In this document: positions 1 through 7,919 of the stretch, piece after piece | Layout: each line of letters starts with the position of its first letter | How positions within the stretch are numbered: position 1 is the stretch's first letter | NCBI GenBank assembly: GCA_027051095.1 | Contig: JALUAM010000058.1 | Coordinates: 1 to 37,512 of the forward strand | Length of the DNA stretch: 37,512 bases | Source: Acidilobaceae archaeon | GTDB lineage: Archaea > Thermoproteota > Thermoprotei_A > Sulfolobales > Acidilobaceae | Direction: 5' to 3' | Notes under the pieces: generated by a model | Seen by the model: only the letters and a program-made list of their open reading frames with translations | Told to the model about the DNA's origin: nothing | The model's database searches: none | Made by a program: the position numbers and the translations under genes

Positions 1-2
1 CG

Positions 3-764
3 GGGGCTTGGGGCGGCGTAGTGGTGGCTCCCAGGTTCAGCTTTGGCATGTACAGGGTTCTAGCCGAGGAGTCCGGCTCTAGGCTCGTGCGGGTTAACAT
101 GAAGCCTGAGGGCGAGGTGTGGGTGCTGGACTATGACAAGCTATTGGAGGAGTCCCGTAAGGCTAGGCTCGTAGTCGTAGATAACCCTAACAACCCGACG
201 GGTAGCCTGCTTCTGGGCCCAGCTAGGGTAAGGGAGCTTGCACTGTCCACTCGAGGCCTAGTAGTCATAGATGAGGCATACTACGAATTCTCGGGCGTCA
301 CGATGGCGCCGCTGGTTGAAGAGCATGACAACCTGGTCGTTGTAAGAACGTTCAGCAAGGCTTTCTCTATGGCCGGCATGAGGATAGGTTATCTGATAGC
401 CAGCCCGAGAATAGCATCGGCCGTCAAAAGGCTATTCCCGTTTCCTACGTCGACGCCCGGGCTAGCCATGGCAGCTAGAGCTCTGAGGAAGAGGAGCTAC
501 ATGGAGTCCCTAGTCAAGTACATCCGATCTAAGAGGGAAGAGGTTAGGCAGGAGATCATAAACATGGGCATGATGGCGTTTAGGAGCGAGGCCAACTTCC
601 TACTAGTCGATACGGGAATAGACGGGGCCGCGGAGAGGCTTAGAAGCCGGGGCGTGTACGTGAGGGAGACGGAGATTGGAAGTAGCTTCATAAGGGTCAC
701 AATAGGTAGCTCAAGGGACATGAGGCGATTTCTCAGGGAGCTTAAAGACATAGTTGCCGGCTAG
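3..764 (+). CDS. hisC: Histidinol-phosphate aminotransferase-like PLP enzyme, 5' truncated by the window edge
   Basis: This is the C-terminal two thirds of a fold-type I PLP aminotransferase. The frame is open to base 3, so the start lies outside the window. Visible family motifs are the NPNNPTG segment, VIDEAYYEF with the cofactor-binding Asp and Tyr, and RTFSKAFSMAGMRIGY, whose Lys (codon 357-359) would form the Schiff base with PLP. Near the C-terminus FIRVTIGS carries the Arg that binds the substrate carboxylate. The pattern is that of HisC, which converts imidazole-acetol phosphate to histidinol phosphate in histidine synthesis. A related broad-specificity aminotransferase is possible because the N-terminus and neighbouring his genes are not visible. 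It converges on the MATE gene. Confidence 0.8.
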   Translation, partial: GAWGGVVVAPRFSFGMYRVLAEESGSRLVRVNMKPEGEVWVLDYDKLLEESRKARLVVVDNPNNPTGSLLLGPARVRELALSTRGLVVIDEAYYEFSGVTMAPLVEEHDNLVVVRTFSKAFSMAGMRIGYLIASPRIASAVKRLFPFPTSTPGLAMAARALRKRSYMESLVKYIRSKREEVRQEIINMGMMAFRSEANFLLVDTGIDGAAERLRSRGVYVRETEIGSSFIRVTIGSSRDMRRFLRELKDIVAG

Positions 765-795
765 TTGCAGGTCAGACCCGGTGGAGGCTCGTCAA

Positions 796-815
796 AGCCC
801 CCGGGGACGGGGGCT
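796..815. terminator. GC-rich hairpin between convergent genes
   Basis: A perfect 7-bp inverted repeat (AGCCCCC / GGGGGCT, loop of six) lies in the 108-bp gap between the convergent aminotransferase and MATE genes. A weaker CCCCA/TGGGG repeat follows near 839-858. There is no T-tract, so this may be a transcript-end hairpin rather than a classical terminator. Confidence 0.35.
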
Positions 816-872
816 CTGGGACGTGCAAACCACATCATCCCCAGGCCTCTACTTGGGGGCTCTCGCCCCTAT

Positions 873-2198
873 TTACACTAGCTTTCTGGCTAGCTTCGTG
901 TAGTACCTGTGCTGAACGAAGGCTAGTATGGCGGCCCTAGCCGTGACGTCTAATGCCATCGCGAGCCATGCAGCCACCGCGCAGAGCCCGCTTGGGGCTA
1001 GGGCTGTGAGCGCGTGCGCCGGTGCAACCCTGAACGCGTAGAGGCCTAGGCTGTTTATCAGTGTGGGTGTCCTAGTGTCGCCTGCAGACCTAATTATCTG
1101 GGCCGACGTTATCGCTACGGCCAGCATGGGCTCGGTGGCAGCCGCTATGACGAGGTAGACCGTTGCTAGGGATGTGATCGTCGGGTCTTCTGAGAAATAC
1201 GAGGCTATGAGAGGGGAGGCGACCGCGAGGAGAGCGCCCAGCACAGCACCTGCCAGAGCGGAAAGCTTAAGCAGCTCCCACGCGAGTATCCTCGACTTCT
1301 CGATCCTACCAGAGCCGACCTCCCACGATACCATGGCGCCGGCCGCCGTCGCTAGAGAGAAGAGAGGCATGAAGGCGAGGGACTCTACTCTGACGCCGAT
1401 CGTATGGGCCGCTAGGGCTTCTTCGCCGCATGACGCCACGGCGGCTAGGTAAGCTAAGTTGCCCCCCACGAATAGGACCCTCTCAACCATGCTCGGGAAA
1501 CCCAGTCTAGAAGCCATGACGGCTAAGCGGCCTGGCGGGAGCGGCTTTGGCCTCCCGGGCAAGGACAGGGCGGCCAGTGCTAGTATGAGCGTGGCAGTAG
1601 CCGAGGCGGCCACACTAGCGTAGGCCGCCCCCCTCACTCCTAGAGAGGGGAGTGGGCCCAGCCCGAATATGAGAATGGGGTCTAGGACTATGTTGACTAT
1701 AGATGACGCGACGACAGACGCCATTATCGGTTTTGTTTTGCCGAAGGCTCTAAACGCGGCGTCGTAGATGAGTTGCGCGTAGTGTAGTGGTATGGCGGGC
1801 AGGCTCGCCCTGAGGTACTCAGCCATGTAGGGCGCGGCCTCCCCCGCTAGCCTAGCCGAGGCAGGGCCCATGGCGGCGTATACGCCCCCCGCCACTACTA
1901 ACCCTAGGAGCGTCGAGGCCGTCAGAGACTCCCCTATGACCCTGGAGGCAAGGGCCTTGTCGCCAGACCCTATGGCCTGCCCCGCGAGCACGAAAGCGCC
2001 CATGTACACCAGGCTTGAAATAACCATCGCGAACCAGAGGAGGTAGCCCGCCGCGCCCACGCCGGCCAGCTCTAGGTAGCCGAGCTTTGACACGAAAAAA
2101 GCGTCCACCACCCATATGACGCTGAGGGAGGCGTCAGCTATTATCAGCGGCAGCGCTATCGCAAGCGCCTTGCGGGCGGCGCTCCAGTCAAGCCGCAC
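873..2198 (-). CDS. MATE family multidrug/Na+ or H+ antiporter
   Basis: The 441-residue protein is very hydrophobic, with about 12 predicted membrane helices arranged as two similar halves. This is the size and layout of the MATE (multidrug and toxic compound extrusion) family. Early residues contain the helix pattern with VVDAFFVSKLGYLELAGVG typical of MATE helix 1. It probably exports organic cations or metabolites across the cytoplasmic membrane by ion exchange; the substrate cannot be read from sequence. The start is GTG behind GGTGA (about 2204-2208), only 12 nt after the stop of the upstream M32 carboxypeptidase gene, so the two are very probably co-transcribed. Confidence 0.85.
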   Translation of the reverse strand: MRLDWSAARKALAIALPLIIADASLSVIWVVDAFFVSKLGYLELAGVGAAGYLLWFAMVISSLVYMGAFVLAGQAIGSGDKALASRVIGESLTASTLLGLVVAGGVYAAMGPASARLAGEAAPYMAEYLRASLPAIPLHYAQLIYDAAFRAFGKTKPIMASVVASSIVNIVLDPILIFGLGPLPSLGVRGAAYASVAASATATLILALAALSLPGRPKPLPPGRLAVMASRLGFPSMVERVLFVGGNLAYLAAVASCGEEALAAHTIGVRVESLAFMPLFSLATAAGAMVSWEVGSGRIEKSRILAWELLKLSALAGAVLGALLAVASPLIASYFSEDPTITSLATVYLVIAAATEPMLAVAITSAQIIRSAGDTRTPTLINSLGLYAFRVAPAHALTALAPSGLCAVAAWLAMALDVTARAAILAFVQHRYYTKLARKLV

Positions 2199-2210
2199 GC
2201 TTCACCGCCG

Positions 2211-3719
2211 CTAGTCCCTCAGGAACTTCGACCTTATGTAGGAGTTGAAGTACTCGGGGTTTATGGGCTCTCCGAGGGCCCTCTTGACCAGCTCTTTCGG
2301 GGGGAACGTGCTACCCCACCTGTGAATCCTGTCCGCCAGGAACTCGCGGAGTCTTGCTAGTCCCTCCTCTGACCCTGCCAGCTTCTCGAGGCCTCCCAGC
2401 TCGCTGTCAACCTTCGCCTTGATCTGCGCGGCTATCACATTGCCCAGCGTGTAAGTGGGGAAGTACCCTATCGAGCCGTGGCTCCAGTGTATGTCCTGGA
2501 GGACACCGTCCCTGTAGCCCTTAGGCTTGACGCCCAGGAGCTCCTCCATCATGCTGTTCCATAGCTCGGGTAGGTCGCCAGCTTTGATCTCGCCGGCGAC
2601 CATCATTTTCTCCAGCCTATACCTAAGATATATGTGGAAGTTATACGTCAGCTCGTCGGCCTCAACCCTTATCAAGCCAGGCCTCACAATGTTGAAGTAC
2701 CTGTAAAGCTCCTCGTCGCTGTAGCCCTTGAGGAAGCTTAGGTGCCTCCTCAGAACGGGCGATATGAGCCCTGTGAACTCGCGGCTCCTACCCACCACGT
2801 TCTCCCAGAACCTGCTCTGGCTCTCGTGGACCCCGAGGCTGGCGCCGCCTGCGAGGGGGGTAGCCTTAAGCCTGGGGTCTACCTGTAGCTCGTAAAGTGC
2901 GTGGCCGAACTCGTGTATTACAGCGAAGAGAGTATGCCTGAAGTCTCTCCCTTCGTACCTAGTAGTTATCCTGACGTCTCCCACGCCCATGCTTATAGTA
3001 AATGGGTGGGGGCTCACGTCGAGCCTGCCCCTATCCCAGGGGTATCCAAGTACGTCTAGCACCTCCCTGTTCACGGCCTCCATGTCCTGCCTCCTGTACT
3101 CTACCTCCTCGAGGGGATGTCTCTCGGGGAAGTAGCCCGACGACCTAACCTTCTCCAGCACCGCCTTGGACTCGGGTATGATGGCGTCGAAGATTCTATC
3201 GACATCTTCGACTCTCAGGCCCTCCTCGTAGAGGTCGAGCAGAGCGTTGTAGGGGTGCCCCTCCCAGCCCAAGCTGTCGGCTATCTTTCTAGCATATTCT
3301 ATAATCTTTTCCATGTAGGGCTTGAATATGGAGTAGTCGTCCTTAGCCTTGGCCTCTCTCCAGGCGTGGGTGGCTTCCTCCCTTAGTCTCGAGAACTCGT
3401 ATAGGAGCTTCTCGGGTATGCTGGAGGCGATTCTAACCTCCCTCTCAATGACCCTCACAATGCCCTCCTCGTACTCGTTGAGCCCCTCCACCGACTTAGC
3501 CCTCTCCAAGGCCTTCTTCAGCTCGTCCCTCAACAGGAGCTTCCTCCTGAGGACCTGGAGCTCCGCCTTAGCTAGGGCCCTCTCCTCTACACCCCCGCGT
3601 GGCATGTACGTCTCGCTGTCCCAGCTCATAAGCGAGAGCGCGTGGCCTAGGGCCCAGACGGGCCTGTAGGCTTCCACTAGCTCGGCTATTTCCTGGTGCT
3701 CGAAAACGCCCGACTTCAC
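2211..3719 (-). CDS. M32 family metallocarboxypeptidase (Taq type)
   Basis: The 502-residue protein matches the thermostable carboxypeptidase Taq family in length and motifs. The zinc site is HEFGH at residues 269-273, with His269 and His273 as ligands and Glu270 as catalytic base; the third ligand Glu299 lies in the HESQ motif. As I recall, these are the same positions as in the Pyrococcus enzyme. The family releases C-terminal residues from peptides in the cytoplasm with broad specificity. The GTG start has GGTGCC about 8 nt upstream. It is the first gene of a two-gene minus-strand unit with the MATE transporter. No signal peptide is seen. Confidence 0.93.
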   Translation of the reverse strand: MKSGVFEHQEIAELVEAYRPVWALGHALSLMSWDSETYMPRGGVEERALAKAELQVLRRKLLLRDELKKALERAKSVEGLNEYEEGIVRVIEREVRIASSIPEKLLYEFSRLREEATHAWREAKAKDDYSIFKPYMEKIIEYARKIADSLGWEGHPYNALLDLYEEGLRVEDVDRIFDAIIPESKAVLEKVRSSGYFPERHPLEEVEYRRQDMEAVNREVLDVLGYPWDRGRLDVSPHPFTISMGVGDVRITTRYEGRDFRHTLFAVIHEFGHALYELQVDPRLKATPLAGGASLGVHESQSRFWENVVGRSREFTGLISPVLRRHLSFLKGYSDEELYRYFNIVRPGLIRVEADELTYNFHIYLRYRLEKMMVAGEIKAGDLPELWNSMMEELLGVKPKGYRDGVLQDIHWSHGSIGYFPTYTLGNVIAAQIKAKVDSELGGLEKLAGSEEGLARLREFLADRIHRWGSTFPPKELVKRALGEPINPEYFNSYIRSKFLRD

Positions 3720-3795
3720 CCTAGGGCACCGGAGGGTTGAGTCTGTGAGATGCGGGGCTGATAAGCTAGGCTACGATGCGACCCTCTTACCGGGT

Positions 3796-4281
3796 CTACC
3801 TCCTACCCCTCAGACCCGATCTGAGCCTGCTTATTATCAACTCTAGCAGGGGGTCGCCCTCCATCAGCCTCTTATAGCTGAATGGGGGGTTCCACCCCGG
3901 TATTACTCTTCTAATCTCCTCCAGGGTCACAGGCCTCTCATACATGACCGCCTCGAGGACCTCTATGGCCATGGCCCTCCCAGCACCCTTTATGTAGTTC
4001 CACGCGTCCTCGCCGACGCCAGAACCCGGAGTACTGGCTATACTCCACACCTTCTCCGGGGTAGCCTGTATCACCCTGCCAGCCCTGAACTCGCCCACGA
4101 TACTCTTGATCTTCCCGCTCACGTAGACGACTATCACGCTGCCCTCCTCTATGGGGGGCACTCCTTTGAGCCTTCTCAGCTCGTACTTCTTCCTACCCGC
4201 GAAGATAGCCCTGGCATACTGGGGCTTAATACTCATTAAATATATAGGCTCTTCTAACAGCTCTTCCTCCATGCCCTGCAC
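3796..4281 (-). CDS. ASCH/PUA-like domain protein
   Basis: This 161-residue protein opens with LMSIKPQYARAIFAGRKKYELRR, the hallmark N-terminal strand-helix-strand of ASCH (PUA-like) domains, followed by GSVIVVYVSGKIKSIVGEF in the central barrel. ASCH proteins are thought to bind RNA or modified nucleotides; some are coupled to transcription or translation, and some hydrolyse modified nucleosides. The specific role here is unknown. The start is GTG at 4281, or ATG three codons later at 4272; the core domain begins near residue 16. It is transcribed divergently from the YjbQ-family gene across about 75 bp. Confidence in the domain is good, in the function low. Confidence 0.75.
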   Translation of the reverse strand: MQGMEEELLEEPIYLMSIKPQYARAIFAGRKKYELRRLKGVPPIEEGSVIVVYVSGKIKSIVGEFRAGRVIQATPEKVWSIASTPGSGVGEDAWNYIKGAGRAMAIEVLEAVMYERPVTLEEIRRVIPGWNPPFSYKRLMEGDPLLELIISRLRSGLRGRR

Positions 4282-4356
4282 TCTCCAGCTATCACACCGC
4301 GGCGTAGGGGTAATTACGTATTGGCCTGCTAGCAGAGGAGTCTGTTGGGGGGTGCT

Positions 4357-4767
4357 TTGAGGGTCTACAGGGAGGAGGCTAGAGTCTCTACTTCCGGGCG
4401 CTTCGAGCTAGTAGATATCACGGATATCGTTGAGAGCATCGTCGCTAGGTCGGGCGTTAACGAGGGTATAGCCCACGTGTTCGTGCCCCACGCTACCGCC
4501 GCTATAATAGCTAACGAGAGCGAGCCAAGACTAGTCCAGGACATAATAGATGCTGTTAAGGCTATAGCGCCGCCCGAGAAGCCGTGGAGGCATAACGAGA
4601 TAGACGATAACGCTCACGCCCACATAGCTGCTAGCATCATAGGGCCTTCCAGGTCGTTCCCCGTGTCGTCGGGCAGGCTTGTGAGGGGCACCTGGCAGAG
4701 CATAATGTTAGTGGAGCTCGACGGGCCCAGGAACCGCAGGGTCATAGTCACAGTCGTCGGGGTCTAG
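4357..4767 (+). CDS. YjbQ/UPF0047 family protein
   Basis: This protein of about 136 residues has the YjbQ signature: HVFVPHATAAIIANE, then RHNEIDDNAHAHIAASIIG and GTWQSIMLVELDGPRNRRV near the C-terminus. The conserved His and Asn/Asp residues form a metal-dependent pocket. Homologues have been reported to complement thiamine-phosphate synthase mutants in bacteria, but the native role is unsettled. I chose the TTG at 4357, which sits behind a GGGGGT tract; a TTG four codons earlier (4345) lacks such spacing. The TAG stop is shared through a CTAG with the stop of the convergent aldolase gene. Confidence 0.85.
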   Translation: MRVYREEARVSTSGRFELVDITDIVESIVARSGVNEGIAHVFVPHATAAIIANESEPRLVQDIIDAVKAIAPPEKPWRHNEIDDNAHAHIAASIIGPSRSFPVSSGRLVRGTWQSIMLVELDGPRNRRVIVTVVGV

Positions 4768-5678
4768 CATTTGAGTCCTGGGAGTAGCATATCCCTAGCC
4801 TCGCCGCAGAGCAGGTTCTTCACAGACCTGACCGCCTGCTCAGGGGCCTCGGCTAGCGGCTGCCTCACAGCCCTTGAGATAGGGGCTCCCATCTCGGCTA
4901 GAACACCCTTCAGCACGCTTTGGAGGCCGTAGGGTCTGGCCGCCGTCGATAGCCTCGCAGCCAGCCTAGAAAGCCTGGTTAGGGTCTTGGTGTCGCCGTC
5001 AGACCAAGAGTCGAGGATCCCCCTGGCTATCCCGGGGGCTACGTTGGAGAGGGCGTCGACAGCGCCGTCCCAGCCGTGGGCCAGCGCTAGGGGTAGGACC
5101 TCGAGGAGGCCTGCTAGAAGCTTGAAGCCCTCAACTCTATCCTTGACCGACGCCAGCCCGACTATGTAGGACGAGTCTGCGACGGTGGCCTTAATGCCCT
5201 CAGCCACGCCCTCGGAGGCTAGTCTCTCGACTACGTCGAGCGGTATGTTATAGCCCACGTGACTGGGTATAGTGTAGGCGTATATCGTGGCGTCTCCTGA
5301 GGCGAGGGCCAGCTTCTTGTAGAACTCGAGGATCCCCCCGGGCCCGGGGTTGAAGTATAGTGGAGGGGTCGTCATCACGTGGTCGGCTCCCGCCTCGCCC
5401 GCCCTCCTAGCGGCTTCGACAGCCTCCGAGACCCTAGACGTGGGTGTACCCGCGAACACCCTCACGGAGCCTCCTGAGACTTTAACGGCGACCTCGACCA
5501 TGCCGCCTATCTCGTCAACCGTCAGCAGCTCCTTCTCCCCAGTGGTCCCGGCTATGAAGAAGCCGTCGACGCCGGCCTCAGCCAGCCTCTGCAAGAGCCA
5601 TTCGAGGCCTTCAAGGTCTACCCTGGAACCGCCGTCCAGGTAGGGGGTTACAACGGGCACTACTAGGATGCCTGGCAA
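4764..5678 (-). CDS. DapA/NAL-family class I aldolase, candidate 2-keto-3-deoxygluconate aldolase
   Basis: This is a 304-residue TIM-barrel lyase of the DHDPS/N-acetylneuraminate lyase family. GTTGE (44-48) binds the keto acid carboxylate, Tyr135 in AYTIPS is the catalytic tyrosine, and Lys163 in GIKAT forms the Schiff base with pyruvate. The residue matching the DHDPS-specific Arg138 is His140, which argues against true dihydrodipicolinate synthase; many crenarchaea make lysine by another route. The gene is divergent from glycerate 2-kinase, suggesting cleavage of 2-keto-3-deoxygluconate to pyruvate and glyceraldehyde in a non-phosphorylative Entner-Doudoroff pathway. The substrate is inferred, not shown. 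The start is ATG, with a TATA-like box at 5711-5720. Confidence 0.8.
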   Translation of the reverse strand: MPGILVVPVVTPYLDGGSRVDLEGLEWLLQRLAEAGVDGFFIAGTTGEKELLTVDEIGGMVEVAVKVSGGSVRVFAGTPTSRVSEAVEAARRAGEAGADHVMTTPPLYFNPGPGGILEFYKKLALASGDATIYAYTIPSHVGYNIPLDVVERLASEGVAEGIKATVADSSYIVGLASVKDRVEGFKLLAGLLEVLPLALAHGWDGAVDALSNVAPGIARGILDSWSDGDTKTLTRLSRLAARLSTAARPYGLQSVLKGVLAEMGAPISRAVRQPLAEAPEQAVRSVKNLLCGEARDMLLPGLKC

Positions 5679-5710
5679 GTCCGCCCCACAACAGGGCTGG
5701 AGCCCGGCGC

Positions 5711-5720
5711 GGATATAACT
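5711..5720 (-). promoter_or_regulatory. TATA-like box for the aldolase gene
   Basis: On the minus strand the AT-rich AGTTATATCC is centred about 37 nt before the ATG at 5678. This predicts a transcript starting near 5690 with a leader of about 11 nt. Confidence 0.4.
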
Positions 5721-5774
5721 TGTACATGTTAAAACCTATCTAGTCCCCGGGGTTAAGCGGCCCCCCTAAGCCAT

Positions 5775-5782
5775 GATATTAA
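5775..5782 (+). promoter_or_regulatory. TATA-like box for glycerate kinase
   Basis: GATATTAA is the only AT-rich octamer upstream of the glycerate kinase start. Its centre predicts transcription from about 5804 and a short leader containing a GGGGGG tract before the GTG at 5816. Confidence 0.4.
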
Positions 5783-5815
5783 CTCCTAGGTTGGCACGGT
5801 GGGCCGGGGGGCTCT

Positions 5816-7120
5816 GTGGGCGGCCGGCTGCGCGAGGTCCTTAGGGGCCTAGTGCCGAGGGTAATTGAGCACTCCAGGCTCGACTTCAGGGTTGAGGAAA
5901 AGCTGAGGTCCATGGGCCTCTGTGGGTCCAAGGCGATAGTGCTTGGGCTAGGCAAGGCGAGCGTCCAGATGACCCGGGGGGCCCTGTCCTGCGTGGAGCC
6001 GTCGGGAGGCGTAGTGGTGACCCTCAGGGGCCTGGAGGAGAGGGTTGAGGGCCTCGAGGTCCTGGGGGCAAGCCACCCCGTGCCCGACGAGTCCAGCCTC
6101 AGGGCAGCCGAGGCTCTCCTCGAGTGGGCGCGCTCCGCCGGCGCAGGAGACCTGGTCATAGTCCTAGTGTCGGGCGGTGGCAGCGCTCTCGCGGAGAAGC
6201 CTCTAGACCCTTTAACCCTAGACGACGTCAAGTCCACTGTCAGGCTGCTGCTGAGGAGCGGGGCTAGCATACACGAGATGAACACTGTGAGGAAGCATAT
6301 CTCGGCTATAAAAGGTGGTAGGCTTGCGGCCGCTGCGCACCCCGCGAGGCTTGTGGGCCTCTACGCGAGCGACGTGCCCGGTGACAGGCTCGACGTGATA
6401 GCCTCGGGGCCCACCGTGCCCGACCCCACAACCTTCGAGGACGCGTTGCAGGTCTTGAGGAAGTATGGGTTACTAGGAGAGGTGCCTAGGCCCGTGGTAG
6501 AGCTGCTCGAGAGGGGGGCTAGGGGCATGGTCGAGGAGACTCCTAAGCCCGGCGATCCAAGGCTGGCTAGGGCCTCTAACGAGCTGGTCGCGGCCAACAT
6601 GGACGTTCTCAGGGGGCTAACGGAGGACCTAAGGGGCATGGGGTTCGACACTGTGATACTTACCTCGAGGCTCGAGGGGGAATCACGCGAGGTTGGGAGG
6701 GCCCTTGCATCGATAACACTCGAGGCCCTTGAGAGGGGGGTCCCGGTGGAGCCCCCGGCCGCTATAATCGCCGGCGGCGAGACGACTGTAAAGGTCAAGG
6801 GCGGGGGGGTTGGCGGCAGGAACCTGGAGCTCGCGGCTTCCTGGGCTTTAGCAGTAGCCTATTGGAACCCTGAAGCCCCCGCGGCCATGCTAGCCATGGA
6901 CACCGACGGGATAGACGGCTCGTCGCCCGCCGCGGGGGCCATAGTAGAGCCGTCAATGGTCGAGGAGGCTAGATCCATGGGGCTGAGCTTCCAGGACGCC
7001 CTAGACAGTAATGATACCTATACTCTCTTGAAGAAGCTGGGGGCCACGATTGAGACAGGGCCCACGGGCACTAACCTAAACAGCGTCGCCGTCATACTCG
7101 TCTCCCGCGAAGTGCGATGA
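5816..7120 (+). CDS. Glycerate 2-kinase (MOFRL/GckA type)
   Basis: The 434-residue protein has the GckA/MOFRL architecture. The N-terminal domain carries VLVSGGGSAL, NTVRKHISAIKGGRLA and IASGPTVPDPTTFEDALQVL. The C-terminal MOFRL domain carries GGETTVKVKGGGVGGRN and AMDTDGIDGSSPAAGAIV. Family members phosphorylate D-glycerate with ATP to 2-phosphoglycerate, the last dedicated step of the non-phosphorylative Entner-Doudoroff route in archaea. The adjacent divergent KDG-aldolase-like gene supports this. The start is GTG at 5816 after a GGGGGG tract. Its last 29 nt overlap the 3' end of the convergent membrane-protein gene, an unusually deep tail-to-tail overlap. Confidence 0.92.
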   Translation: MGGRLREVLRGLVPRVIEHSRLDFRVEEKLRSMGLCGSKAIVLGLGKASVQMTRGALSCVEPSGGVVVTLRGLEERVEGLEVLGASHPVPDESSLRAAEALLEWARSAGAGDLVIVLVSGGGSALAEKPLDPLTLDDVKSTVRLLLRSGASIHEMNTVRKHISAIKGGRLAAAAHPARLVGLYASDVPGDRLDVIASGPTVPDPTTFEDALQVLRKYGLLGEVPRPVVELLERGARGMVEETPKPGDPRLARASNELVAANMDVLRGLTEDLRGMGFDTVILTSRLEGESREVGRALASITLEALERGVPVEPPAAIIAGGETTVKVKGGGVGGRNLELAASWALAVAYWNPEAPAAMLAMDTDGIDGSSPAAGAIVEPSMVEEARSMGLSFQDALDSNDTYTLLKKLGATIETGPTGTNLNSVAVILVSREVR

Positions 7121-7919
7121 CAGCGAAGCCCAGGGTGTAGATTAGCGTTGCTGTGGAGACCGCGATCGTGGCAGCCTGGAACCTGTCCACGGCTACTAGG
7201 CCCGCCTCTATGAGCGAGTAAGCCAGCTCTCTAACCGCCTCATCGGGCGACCCGGCTTCGTAAGCCTCCGCTAGCGCCTCGGAAACCTCTGCCAGCGGCC
7301 TGAAGGCGGTGACAACGCTGTAAATACTGTACACGTAGAAAAGGCTACCGACCAGCATCACTATTAGACCCGCTCTCGCCCCCCTGGGCGGGTATTTGAG
7401 CGCGATCAACGTGTATATCACCGGTGACAGCAGAGGGGCGGCGTAGAGGTGGGTGAAGACCCACGTGCTCCTCACGGCGTCTAAGACCTCGGGGAGGGCT
7501 CCCCCGGCAACTCTTGATACCACGCTCGCCGTCGCCAGGCCTCCCGCTATAGCAGCGAGCCGGAGGCCCCAGCTAGCGGCGTTGTAGAGCCTTCTAGCCC
7601 AGCCGGGCCAGTACGAGGAGAGCCTCCACCACTCCGAGGCGAAGAGGAGTGTGCCTGATGCCCATAGGCCGAGGCCGAATGCTATGTCTAGGGCCTCGGA
7701 AGAGACAGTATTCCACGCCTCCTCCAGCGAGCCCAGCAGAACCGCCTCTATGCTCCTTGCGGAGCCGAGGCTCGCGGCCTCCAGGCCGGACTTAGCGGCT
7801 TCCAGGGCCTCCCTAACCCCCGCGAAGAGCCCTGTGAAGAAGACGATGTAGAAGCCCGCTATAGACTTCATAACGCCTCCCAGCAGGCCGCGGTAAGCGC
7901 TCAAAGCGTTCCTAGCCAT
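7092..7919 (-). CDS. Six-helix membrane protein of unknown function
   Basis: I do not recognise this 275-residue family. About six hydrophobic segments are visible, near residues 18-34, 73-93, 117-134, 156-174, 183-203 and 249-271. A soluble amphipathic stretch lies between the first two helices, and an acidic loop between helices five and six. There are no catalytic motifs. The ATG start lies inside the end of the upstream phosphorylase gene (8-nt overlap), so it is translationally coupled and part of an MgtE-phosphorylase-membrane protein operon. Its 3' end overlaps glycerate kinase by 29 nt on the opposite strand. A transporter or permease partner for nucleoside salvage is only a guess. 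Confidence 0.75.
   Translation of the reverse strand: MARNALSAYRGLLGGVMKSIAGFYIVFFTGLFAGVREALEAAKSGLEAASLGSARSIEAVLLGSLEEAWNTVSSEALDIAFGLGLWASGTLLFASEWWRLSSYWPGWARRLYNAASWGLRLAAIAGGLATASVVSRVAGGALPEVLDAVRSTWVFTHLYAAPLLSPVIYTLIALKYPPRGARAGLIVMLVGSLFYVYSIYSVVTAFRPLAEVSEALAEAYEAGSPDEAVRELAYSLIEAGLVAVDRFQAATIAVSTATLIYTLGFAVIALRGRRV

Noticed and set aside
4764-5678. Dihydrodipicolinate synthase (DapA) assignment
   Set aside because: The residue matching the DHDPS-specific Arg138 is His140, and the neighbouring gene is glycerate kinase rather than a lysine gene.
5779-6285. Minus-strand frame over the start of glycerate kinase
   Set aside because: Ser/Arg/Pro-rich low-complexity shadow. The kinase frame is well supported.
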